Of a stretch of DNA of 64,000 nucleotides, positions 1 through 10,187 are shown piece by piece; position 1 is the first letter of the stretch, and every line of letters starts with the position of its first letter. The translations under genes and the position numbers were made by a program. The stretch is from Mytilus trossulus (taxonomy: Eukaryota > Mollusca > Bivalvia > Mytilida > Mytilidae). Under the pieces are notes generated by a model. The model made no database searches. It was not told the DNA's origin and saw only the letters and a program-made list of their open reading frames with translations. Where the stretch lies: the NCBI RefSeq assembly GCF_036588685.1, contig NC_086375.1, forward strand, positions 44,485,270 to 44,549,269, read 5' to 3'.

Positions 1-235
1 TAAATAAACTCATCATAGATACCAGGACTAAATTTAGTATATACGCCAGACGCGCGTTTCGTCTACAGAAGACTCATCAGTGACGCTCGAATCCAAAAAA
101 GTTTAAAATGCCAAATAAGGTACGAAGTTGAAGAGCATTGAGAACCAAAATTCCTAAAAGTTTTGCCAAATACAGCTAAAGTAATCTATGCCTGAGGTAA
201 AGGGTATATACTGCCCTGAAGTCGTAAATGGCTTA
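1..235 (-). repeat. Dispersed repeat A (Mytilus-type, GACGAAACGCGCGTCT core)
   Basis: Reverse-complement copy of a roughly 300-bp repeat family seen at least eight times in this window. Landmarks are the core near 50-65, a conserved GAGCGTCACTGATGAGTCTT block next to it, and the terminal ATCATAGATACCAGG. I recall this family from mussel sequences; no coding capacity is visible. Confidence 0.8.
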
Positions 236-832
236 ATCCAAATATTTATTGACCTGGTTTTATTGATTTACTTATTACTATGAATATCTCTTAACTTAAT
301 AAAAGGTTATGCATGTTCATCAAAAGATACTGAAAAGGATGACGCTTTATGCAGTTTATCAATACTTCTTCATTACCGTATATTAAATCATTAAAATTTA
401 GCTTTCTCGAACTAATGAAACCTTAACTTAAGCAAACAGATACTAGCACGAATGTCAGCTAAAAAAATACGAACAGAGTTGCTTCACAACATTTTGAGAT
501 CTCAAAATAAAGGGACGATTGCTATCATATTTTCTTATGGATAGACTCAAGACATTAACTACTTAATTATTATATGATGCTTAAGCGTTTAACATTTCAA
601 TTATAAACAATTTATACACAAAACACAAGATGAAAACATCAATTGTAAGTGAATGGCATTTAGCTAAATAAGATTAGTATGCCCCGAATTATGTATAATC
701 TATAAGATAGAAAAATGCTATGGGACTTAAGCAAAATGTTCGAATGTTAATTGAAATTAAGTATATTACAATGTAATCTTGTTGTGCAGGCTAAATAAGT
801 CAAGCACGATTGTTTCCCTACAAAATATGTTT
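236..832. other. AT-rich stretch, nothing recognised
   Basis: No conserved coding frame, RNA gene or repeat of the families described elsewhere was recognised here. Confidence 0.5.
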
Positions 833-1076
833 GTAAAAGAGGGACGAAAGATACCAAAGGGACAGTAAAACTCGTAAATCTAAAACAAACTGACAACGCC
901 ATGGCTAAAAATGAAAAAGACAAACAGAAAAACAATAGTACACATGACACAACATAGAAAACTAAAAAAGAAACAACACAAACCCCATCAAAAACAAGGG
1001 GTGATCTCAGGTGCTCCGGAAGGGTAAGCAGATTCTGCTCCACATGTGGCACCCATCGTGTTGCTTATGTAAGGAC
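833..1076 (-). mobile_element. 3' tail of the RT element family (no RT remaining)
   Basis: Matches, in reverse complement, the 3' untranslated tail that follows the reverse-transcriptase frame at 9068-9302. Shared blocks include AAAGAGGGACGAAAGATACC and the segment around CGCCATGGCTAAAAATG. The short open frames here are just this tail in translation. The copy is severely 5'-truncated. Confidence 0.75.
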
Positions 1077-1545
1077 TACCAGAAGAAAACAAATATGGAA
1101 TATTATAAGCGGAATACACTTTTTTTTCAAGTTCGACCATACACTTAGTTATTACTATCAGATATTAAACAGATACTGCTGATATATATGTAAATTTGCG
1201 TTGCTATTGGGACCATAATCACTGTTGTTATATGCTAACATTGGGGATCCAATTAAGAATGTTTGGATTGCTTGTAGTTAAGTAACTACTCTTACCTAAT
1301 ATAAAAGTCTTTTAGCACATACTACGATGATTATGCACATACATGTACAAGATTAAATTAAAGATAAAGATATTATCCTTATTAGGTCCTAAAGTCATAT
1401 ACCTTTACAACATCCTATATGTTGACATGCCATTCATATAATAAACCTAAGTATTGATATAGAGTCATACAGGCTACATTTGCCTTATCTCTGGAGTAGC
1501 AACTCTCGCTTGATTTTCTCTGCAGCTGTTTCTTGATATAAAAAA
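1077..1545. other. Intergenic, nothing recognised
   Basis: AT-rich sequence with no supported gene or repeat. Confidence 0.4.
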
Positions 1546-1705
1546 AGAAGATGTGAAATGATTGCCAATGAGACAACTGTCCACAAGTAACCTAAATGAA
1601 ACAGACGCTAACAATTATAGGTCACCGTACGACCTTCAACAATGAGCAAAGTCCATACCGCATAGTCAGCTATGAAAGGACCCGAAATGCCAATGTAAAA
1701 CTATA
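1546..1705 (-). repeat. Dispersed repeat B, reverse copy
   Basis: Contains the family hallmarks GCCAATGAGACAACTGTCC and a diverged match to the block that reads GTACGGCCTTCAACA in other reverse copies (here GTACGACCTTCAACA). It forms an inverted pair with the forward copy starting at about 1950, so this 0.75-kb segment could fold back. Confidence 0.75.
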
Positions 1706-1949
1706 ATATTGTTTTAATTTTATGTTTGCTAGAAAATGTTTATATATACTTGATTGCTTAGCTGCATCTCGTACGAAGGGAAGATGTTTTATGATTGTAA
1801 ACTTTATATTCTTTAACACAAATCATCAAACGTGATGCAAGGAAACAAACACAAAGGTAACAAAAGTTCAATTTTCTTCACATCAAATATCCACTTGTAT
1901 TTTTATCTATCTGATTTTAATATTTCGTTCTTATGTTGTACTGTTATAC

Positions 1950-2310
1950 CACTGTCCCAGGTTAGGGAGATCGTTAGTATCCCGCTAACATGTTTAGCCC
2001 CGCCCCATTCTGTATGTATGTGTCTGTCCCAAGTCTGGAGAGAGACTGTAATTTCGTGGTTTTCGTTTGTTAATGTGTTACATATTTGTTTTCCGTTCAA
2101 TTTTTGTACATAAATTAGGCCGTTGGTTTTCTCGTGTGAATTATTTGACATTTTAATTTCGGGCCTTTCATAGCTGACTATGTGGTATGGGCTTTGCTCA
2201 TTGTTGAAAGCCGTACTTTGGCCTATAGTTTTAAATTTCTGTGCTATTTTAGTCTCTTATGGAGAGTTTTCTCATTGACAATCATAACACATCTTCATTT
2301 TTATATGTAG
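1950..2310 (+). repeat. Dispersed repeat B, forward copy
   Basis: Starts with CTGTCCCAGGTTAGG and ends near the GGAGAGTTTTCTCATTGACA block followed by ATCATAACACATCTTC. Related copies lie near 25640, 27225, 37715, 41440, 61290 and 62430. The open frames on both strands here are repeat-derived. Confidence 0.8.
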
Positions 2311-2579
2311 TGTAATAATAGGTTGGAAAGGGATTGATATAAGTTGCAAAACTTGTTTCCTAATCCATTATAAATACATATGCTTGACTAGAAGTAAAGT
2401 AATAGGGTTTAAAGATAGTGAATATTTTCTTACTGTGCAAACAACAAAGGGATTGTGTTCAATGAACTATTTTTCCCAAACAGATCTCCTGGTGACTGAA
2501 GCAGACATGAAAGCTGCATCATTACCTATTTTTAGAAATAAATTTACAAGCAGTGAGAATTGTCTGATATTATGTGTAT

Positions 2580-3205
2580 AATATCAATAATATGGTAATT
2601 TTTATAGATTTACTGTTTACAAAATTGCAAAATTATGAATTATTTGAAATACTTAGGATTTTCTTATCCCAGGCATAGATGACCTTAGCCGTATTTTGGA
2701 CAACTTTTTTGAATTTTTGGTCCTCAATCTCTTTAACTTAATACTTGTTTGGCTTTTTAACAATTTTTATCTGAGCGTCACTGATGAGTCTTACGCAGAC
2801 GAAACGCGCGTCTGGTGTATCGAATTATAAGCCTGGTACCTTTGATAACTATTTATACCACTGCTGGTGGCCGTTTTGTCCCTAAGGGTATCACCAGCCC
2901 AGTAGTCAGCACTTTGGTGTTGATATGAATATCAATTATATGCAATTTTTATAAATTTGCGGTTGGCAAAATTATGAATTATTCGAAATACTAAGGATTT
3001 TCTATTCCATGCCATATTTCCTTAAAGTAAGCCGTATTTGGCACAACTTTTTAAAAATTATCGGTCCTCAATGCTCCTGAACTTAATACTTGTTTAGCTT
3101 TTAAGTTTTTTTTATTTGAGCGTCATTGATGAGTCTTATGCAGACGAAACGCGCGTCTTGTGTATCGAATTATAAGCCTTGTACCTTTGAGAACTATATT
3201 CATCA
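2580..3205 (+). repeat. Two tandem units of repeat A
   Basis: Two successive units of about 320 bp. Each has the TAAGGATTTTCT or TTAGGATTTTCTTATCCC block, the GAGCGTCA(C/T)TGATGAGTCTTA block, the ACGAAACGCGCGTCT core and the AATTATAAGCCT terminal block. Between them is the ACCAGCCCAGTAGTCAGCAC segment also seen at about 55125. Confidence 0.85.
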
Positions 3206-5937
3206 ACCATATCAACCATATTAATTTATTCCTTGAGTTAAGATTCAGAAAATTAGGACGACTTTTAGTTATTTGTTGAAATAGTTGAATGCGGTCTCAA
3301 ATTTAACACATTGATATAGGAAATGATATTCATCCTGCACATCTCCAGAGTTAAAACGAGTACTCCATTCTTAAAAGAGGAAGACATAAACCAAATTACA
3401 ATATTTATCAAAAATACATTTTTAGTGATATTTAGTTCTAATCTATTATTTTTTTGGAAGAATAAAACGAAATTAACATTCAAAATGAAGTTATTTTTTT
3501 AAAGAAAATCAACTTACATACTATTTAGCGCCAATATTAAACACTTTTTCAATGTCACTATCATTATGATTCCTGGTTAATTGTAATGTGTTGTGATATC
3601 ATTGGATCTATTCATGATTTAGGTAAGTCCAGAGAAAAGAATTATGTTAAAAGATCTTCTAAGAATAGGCAACAAAATTGATTGCTCATGTTTTAACAAT
3701 TCATTTGAAATGTAATTCAACCCAGGGCTTTTGTTAGATTTTAGTCAAGCTCGTTAAACATTTTATTTTCTATACTATACAGTACCTTGAATTTGTCTTG
3801 TAAAGTATTCGGATTTTGAAAGTTAGAAAACCATGCCAATCTAGATTGGGTGTGTTTTTTTACAACCGGTGGAAAAATATACAAAACGTATATACAGATC
3901 TTCTGTAAAAAAAAATTTTTTTTGAAGAATTACCCATTTATAATCAGGGTGAGTATTATTTACGATTTTCATATATGGTTTTTATTTGTCTTTAATCAAA
4001 AGTGTTAACCGTTAAACAAATATCTGTTTGGATTGTTTTCTGCAAATCGCATAAAATGAAGAGATACAATTCTGTTCATGTATATGTAAGGACCTTATGT
4101 GTTTTCGCTAAATAGAGCATGTCATATTTTTCAATATTTTTTTTATGAAAAAAGGATCAGGCGTTTTATTATTATCTTTTAAATTCAAGTCCCCACATTT
4201 AAGAAAGATATTTTTATAGAAGTTTGGTTTGATAATTTTCACATGACAGTTTTACAGTAAGTTTTTACAGAATATAGAAGTTTTATAAAAAAAAAATATA
4301 TGAGTCAAACAAAAATTATGATTTAACCAAGCAAGACCTCTTTTTTTTTTTTAAATAACAACAAATTACAATAAAGCTTTGCATGTAATTTGTTAATTCA
4401 ATCTCAGATATGATATATTCTACAATAAGTATATCTGATACTAATGATCGAGAGAAATAAAATACAATGACGGGAAAAAATTAACAGATCAACCTACTGT
4501 TCAGATTCATTCATAACCATTACCACATCCTCAACCCCGGATTTGTGTCTGCCTGGATTTACTTCGGGATCTTGTACGTACAAAATGTCCACCACAGTGT
4601 GCATTCTCTTTTGATGTTGCCGGTAAATATTGAAAACATTTAACCAAAATGATACAGAACTCCGATGGAAATTTAAAATGGAAAGTCCCTAATTAAATGG
4701 CAAAATCAAAAGCGAATGAACAACTGTCATATTCCTGACTTGGTACAGACATTTTCTTATGTGGTAAATTGTGAAATAATCCTGGTTTAAAAGCTAATTA
4801 AACCTATCACTTGATGACAGTCGTATCAAATTACATTTTATTAACAACGATGTGTGAACAAAACATGATAAAAAGGGGTACGGCAGTCTACATTGTGATA
4901 TAATCTTGATCACTATAAAAACAAATATGATTTCCATTTTCATTTAAATGAATTTCTCGTTGCAGAGCAGAATTGTCTCAGCTTAATATTTGGTTTCTAA
5001 GAGGATTAATTATCTTAGCATTTGTAATTTTTTTTAAACTGTCCCTCTTTAATTGGAGTTCTAAAAGATGACATGATACATTTTAGTACTGGTTATTGAC
5101 CTGATAAAAAATATAATTTTGCGACAAACTTGACATATACCATGTATACGTTTCAAAATTACAACAACAACAAAAAATATGGCACTCCGATTTTTTTTTG
5201 TATAACAAAAGTACAAGTATATTTCAGTAATCGGGAAATATTTGGGTTCATGTTACCTTAAATACATTGCTTATATAAGTTCTCTAGCTGAACAGAGGAA
5301 ACAAGGACAAATAATTACAACGATATATACAAATATATTCGATAATATAACGATTAATTTGGTAAAAATATTTTGACTAAAAAGTAAAATCTAAAAAATA
5401 CTAAACTCCGAATTCAAAACGGAAAGTCCCTAAAATTTAAGTAACAACAATAATACTTTTCCGACCAAATGGGGTCTTGACTTCGTATTCTTTTTCCATT
5501 TTAATGTTTTATGATGATTAATGTTTTGTTTTTCTTTGCAGGTCCTAGCCCTAGCTGATGATAAGTTGCTAAATAAGCAATAGTTAATGAAAGAAAGTGA
5601 CTACAAGGACAAACAAAAATATTCTAACTTTTGACTAGTTTTTCCTCCTCTGTATAGCAAATGACTTCGCATTCTTAAAAATCGATGTATATATATATTT
5701 TAAGCATTTTTGTTGATATTTTCATTTAAAATTTTAAAAAAGAATTTATATGCGACAAATGGATATAAAAAAAAACAGGGAATAGTAAATAAGAAACAAC
5801 AAACAGTAAAAAATTAAAAACAAAATGTCAGTAAACATGGAAAAAGAAAATATTGTCTCCAAGTTTATGTGTATATATGTGTATTCAATTGGCTCATTGA
5901 TGTTTATACATATATATATATATATATACTGCTTATT
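3206..5937. other. Intergenic with repeat C fragments
   Basis: Repeat C pieces (TTCCTGACTTGGTACAGACA with a degraded AACCTGGTT block) occur at about 4650-4830. A short GAATTCAAAACGGAAAGTCCC piece lies at about 5408-5430. A TA dinucleotide run lies near 5910-5929. No gene was supported. Confidence 0.5.
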
Positions 5938-6212
5938 TATCGAAGTTGAACATTGATTACCTCCCTTTTCTTTTGATAATTGACGGAATGTTATCTTTTT
6001 CTAATTTATTCCGTACAGACAGCATATACTATCAAAATTAGCATGATAATGATTTATGATATCTATTTTTTTTTTAAATATGTCATTTGTGATTGTTAAT
6101 TTATTAAAGGGACTGAGTATTTGCAACACGTTTTCGTCATTTAGTTCAATTTCAATACCATTGTAAAGAATTTATCCTATTGATATACAAACGAAATTTT
6201 TTCGGCAATTAA
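5938..6212 (+). promoter_or_regulatory. Upstream control region of U5 copy 1 (PSE- and DSE-like blocks)
   Basis: Two blocks are shared with the second U5 gene at the same distances from the RNA start. ACCTCCCTTTT lies at 5959-5969 (about -254 to -244). TTTCAATACCATTG followed by AAGAATTTAT lies at about 6150-6174 (about -63 to -39), where the proximal sequence element of metazoan snRNA genes is expected. GTATTTGCAAC just upstream is also shared. The PSE and DSE assignment is inferred from position and conservation. Confidence 0.65.
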
Positions 6213-6333
6213 TTACTCTGGTTTCTCTTCAAACCACGAATAAATCTTTCGCCTTTTACTAAAGCTTTCCGTGGAGAGGAACAATTTAATGAGTCTATAG
6301 ACAATTTTTCTCAACCCTGTTAACTCAGTGTGA
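6213..6333 (+). ncRNA. U5: U5 spliceosomal snRNA, copy 1
   Basis: U5 snRNA is the core RNA of the U5 and U4/U6.U5 snRNPs; its loop 1 holds both exon ends during splicing. Visible features: the near-invariant 5' TACTCTGGTTTCTCTTC, loop 1 GCCTTTTACT at 6251-6260, the CCGTGGAGAGGAACAA return strand, an Sm site AATTTTT at 6303-6309, and a 3' stem-loop from ACCCTG to CAGTGT. The length of about 121 nt fits U5. It differs from copy 2 at three positions. Two of these weaken stems: A to C in the arm closing loop 1, and G to T in the 3' stem. It may be an expressed variant or an early pseudogene. The 5' end is set by comparison with U5 from other animals and may be off by one or two bases. Confidence 0.9.
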
Positions 6334-6373
6334 CATAAGACACAAAGAATACCCTACACTGCTACTCTGGCAT

Positions 6374-6656
6374 TGATACTAGTTCTATACCAAAAGTCTG
6401 TAGTACTGGAAGTCTACTTTTAGTATTCAGTACTATTTTGTTCCTTTAAAAATTTGTAATATTTAGGTACCTTTTTTTGCAGTACTTGATTTGTACTTGA
6501 AATTGTTGGTATTATTTTTGCACCAATATTTTAAGTACAATTCATGTACTGAAAAATTCAAGTACCTAAATATTAGTATAATATAAGTAAAGAAAAAGTA
6601 CTAACTTTTAAAAGGGAATTTCCAGTACTTCAGATTGTAAGTATAGAAATAGTACC
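6374..6656. mobile_element. GTACT-rich imperfect palindrome, MITE-like
   Basis: The first and last roughly 35 bp are inverted copies (GTAGTACTGGA near 6400 against TCCAGTACTTC near 6620, with AGTTCTATA against TATAGAAAT outside them). Further in, ATATTTAGGTACC is matched by AAGTACCTAAATATT. The whole roughly 280 bp can fold on itself. It starts about 40 bp after the U5 gene. No target-site duplication was clear. Confidence 0.55.
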
Positions 6657-8159
6657 TATGCAAAAGTAGCTATGTATACACAATTCATAAAGAAACCTAT
6701 TTGAAATTGGTATCGATGTCCGTTTTGAAAAAGAAAAACATGCCCACAAAAATTTAATATTGAAGGTTTAAAACCCCTCCTCACCCCTATGATAATATTA
6801 AATGGTCGTTCCTTTTTGATACGTTTCCATATCCATCAATATTATAACATGACCTTTGACGGAATCGGATGTTTTGTTGTGGTCTCTTAGTTTTGGTGTT
6901 CTTTACTGTTTTAATTCGATTTGTACAATAATTAGCTTTGGGTCAATTTTCTGTCATCAATTATAACTAGCGACAAGACAAAAAAAAATTAATGTTTACT
7001 GATTTTGAACATTGTTAGTTGGTGGGGATCAAACATGAGCCTTATAAATATGCTAAAGTTTCTCTCTAGCTTTCAATATAATCGTGAACAAAACAAAAAG
7101 CTTATCTTTTTATCATTTACCATGAGTATGCAATGAAAGTTGAAACAGTGATCTAGATATAAAGTGGTACGACTTCTTGCTGAGGTAAGTCAATTGGTAC
7201 ACAACGTAATTCATTTAGAATCAACAATAATCTTTCACTATATGCTCTATCGTTACATTATAATTCAGATACATTTTTTTCTTTGATCTCATTATCATCA
7301 AATAGGTTTAAAGTACATCTATTTCAATCGATTTTCCCGTTTTATCCAATAGGCGTAAAAGATAAGTACATTATTTTTTAAAGCGACATAATTTTGTACT
7401 TATCACAGATGTCTTTCATCCAGTGATAAATAATGTAATTGTTTAAACATCCTTGTATGTTACAGTTTATCTGTTTGATTTAGTTGTTTTGCTTCCATGC
7501 CACACCAATATTTTCATAACTTTTGTTATCATCTTCTTGCTGAAACAGGTCGCAGGACAAGCGCAGAGGCGCAAATAGAGATAGAACAAACAGGCAAAAG
7601 CTTCTATACAAAGAAGAAAATCACAAGTTACGTACAAGTTCTCTCAATTATTTGTTGCAGATATCGAGGAAAAAGATTTTCCCAAATCATGGATGTGACA
7701 CGGTTATTTTCAACATCTAAAGACAAAATATAGCCATGCCTTTTGGAGTTTCCTTAGTCTGACAATTTTCTCAATCGACACATTTGTCTTTTTTGGGTGA
7801 AGACATAACATATATTTTGTTTTTTGAATCCCTCCTTTTTTCCCAATCCTTTTTTGGTCAACTTTAAAAAGACAAATATTTTAAAGACAAACATAGTATA
7901 GCGTCATAAAGATATATACAACTTTGAAAGTTGGAGGCCCATTTTTTTCCTTGTTAGCAGCTTCTTTGTATTGACATAAAACGCAAACCATCTATATGAT
8001 CATCCAACCAAGTAATGTTCTATTTATTTCGATAGTTTTACGGGCGTCATCATGATGTGGAATACCCTTTTCAGATCTCTATATTTGGCCATATTAATGT
8101 GAAATTCAAAAGGAATTTAATTTATTTATTTGACAAAATGCATCTTAAACATGCAGTCT
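6657..8159. other. Intergenic, nothing recognised
   Basis: The open frame at 7497-7733 has no recognisable domain. No RNA gene was seen. Confidence 0.4.
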
Positions 8160-8480
8160 TATTTCAAACCATATAAAAACTGAACACACAAATGTTCTTA
8201 CCAAATCATACACAGTAAAAAGAGGTAAAACATAATTTTTCATATCAATTATACACCGTATAAATAGGCAACAAACGAATGGTCTTATCAAATAAACTGT
8301 AAAAAGAGACAACACCCATTGGTCATGTTAATTATACACAGTATAAAGAGGAAACACATAATATGTCATATCAATTATACACAGTATAAAGAGACTAAAT
8401 AGAATTGATCATACCAATTATGCCTTGAATAAAAAGGCAAAACATAATTGGTTTTATCAATTAGACATTGTATGAATAAA
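8160..8480. repeat. Tandem array, unit about 42 bp (resumes at about 9390-9455)
   Basis: A degenerate unit resembling TATCAATTATACACAGTATA plus AAGAGGCAAAACATAATTGG recurs with the CAATT block near 8246, 8289, 8329, 8371, 8414 and 8456. Similar units reappear downstream of the RT fragment near 9390-9455, so the array appears to be split by that insertion. Confidence 0.65.
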
Positions 8481-8540
8481 TACATAATTAATAATCTCAA
8501 TTTTACATTGAGATTTAAATATCACATTATACTAAGCATG

Positions 8541-9302
8541 ACTTATTCACTAAACAATTCAAAATTTGGTGACTATGTGGAACGCATCTATCCCATCGAA
8601 TTGGAGATAAATGATACTACAGATACAGTTAAGTCAGCTTCATATCTTGACTTACATCTAGAAATTGACAGTGAGGGTCGGTTGAAGACAAAACTTTACG
8701 ACAAAAGGGATGATTTCAGCTTTCCAATTGTGAACTTTCCATTTCTAAGTAGCAACATTCCAGCAGCACCTGCATACGGGGTATATATCTCTCAATTGAT
8801 ACGATATTCCCGTGCTTGCATTTCCTATCATGATTTTCTTGATAGAGGGTTACTGCTCACAAGGAAGCTATTAAATCAAGAGTTCCAAATGGTGAAGTTG
8901 AAATCATCCCTTCGTAAATTTTACGGACGCCATCACGAGTTGGTTGACCGTTATGGAATAACCATTTCACAAATGATATCGGATATGTTCATTACGTCGT
9001 AACTACAATCACCTTCCCTTTCATGAATTTGACCTACCGAATTAGACTATTTACCGGATTTGTAATCACATAAGCAACACGACGGGTGCCGCATGTGGAG
9101 CAGGATCTGCTTACCCTTCTGGAGCACCTGAGATCACCCCTAGTTTTTGGTGGGGTTCGTGTTGTTTATTCTTTAGTTTTCTATGTTGTGTCATGTGTAC
9201 TATTGTTTTTATGTTTGTCTTTTTCATTTTTAGCCATGGCGTTGTCAGTTTGTTTTAGATTTATGAGTTTGACTGTCCCTTTGGTATCTTTCGTCCCTCT
9301 TT
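8541..9302 (+). mobile_element. 5'-truncated RT element, copy 1 (Penelope-like?), with 3' tail
   Basis: From about 8541 to the TAA at 8999-9001 the frame encodes the C-terminal part of a reverse transcriptase. It starts just after the catalytic FRYIDD motif seen in copy 2, at the LNNSKFGDYVERIYPIELE segment, and runs through YLDLHLE, KLYDKRDDFSFPIVNFPF and KFYGRHHELVDRYGI to the stop. A shared noncoding tail follows at 9068-9302. The family resembles bivalve RTs carrying WIPKLHK and GIPMGTNCAPLLADLF motifs, which I place tentatively with Penelope-like elements. No GIY-YIG domain is seen. The upstream part of the frame, from 8448, is tandem-repeat sequence and not part of the protein. Confidence 0.7.
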
Positions 9303-9455
9303 AATTCCAGAAGATTTTCGCACTTTTGTCAGTTTTTAAATTTTTTAATGGAAGGCCTTTTATTAACTGTTTAAAGTGGCAATACAGAGTTGGTCATATC
9401 TCATATAAACTGTCTAAAAAGTCCACAATTGTTTTAGTCATATAAATTATTCTGT

Positions 9456-9774
9456 GAAATTTTTTTCCCCCAGATAATCATATCCCTTCTACGACGAGAT
9501 TAAGTTCTACATGTATTTTTTGTAACATTTAGATTCACACATTCAATATAATGATATATTTCAAAATTTGAATCGGTATAAAATAGATAAAAACACAATC
9601 ATGTTAATAAACGATATTTTTAAAGAATACCTGAAATTGTTTAAAAAAATAAAGGTATTTCCAAAGTTAATAAACCATAACGAGTTAATGATTAAAACAT
9701 AGAGATATATGCGTTAACAAAAATCTAAGATTGTTCATCTCGCTCATCAATGACAAACATAAGTTATTTTCCAC
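9456..9774. other. Sequence 3' of MCT-A, presumed 3' UTR and flank
   Basis: AT-rich, without a recognised repeat. It lies immediately downstream of the MCT-A stop on the minus strand, so part may be 3' UTR. I could not place a polyadenylation site. Confidence 0.35.
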
Positions 9775-10187
9775 TTAAATGCACTGAGCAGTAATAGGGG
9801 TACTTTCGTCTGTAATATGATCCTGTTGCAGTATATGGCCATTATCAGACGTATAAGATGGTATTTCAACAGCCTTGTGACCGTTTCCTAAATTATGCCT
9901 GGATTTTTCGTACAACAGTTTTATTTCAACACTGTCTTGAATATGAGAATTTACGTCAGGATTTTTATCAGCAACATCACTATTTTCGCTTATAATTTCT
10001 TTGGAATGACATATATGATTTGGAAAAATATCAATCGTTATGTCAACGTCAGGATGCAGTTCATCATTCCATATGCTTAATGAAGGATCTTTGAGATTCT
10101 CCAATGATAATACAACTGCCTCTTTTGTTTGAATTCTCCAGTTGTTTAAGATCAATGTGAAAACGGCTGCCAGGAGAAATAAAACAC
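9775..10187 (-). CDS. MCT-A exon 5 (TM12 and C-terminal tail)
   Basis: The acceptor TATGTTCTAG precedes GTGTTTTATTTC. It encodes the last helix (GVLFLLAAVFTLIL) and a hydrophilic tail ending TPITAQCI before TAA. The in-frame ATG at 10242 upstream of the acceptor is intronic. Confidence 0.88.

Noticed and set aside
747-1052. 101-aa hydrophobic frame, and similar frames at 9086-9304 and 48963-49247
   Set aside because: All three are translations of the noncoding 3' tail of the RT element, which recurs without the RT.
8448-8540. N-terminal part of the 184-aa frame
   Set aside because: It is tandem-repeat sequence fused by chance to the RT fragment; homology with the other copies begins near 8541.
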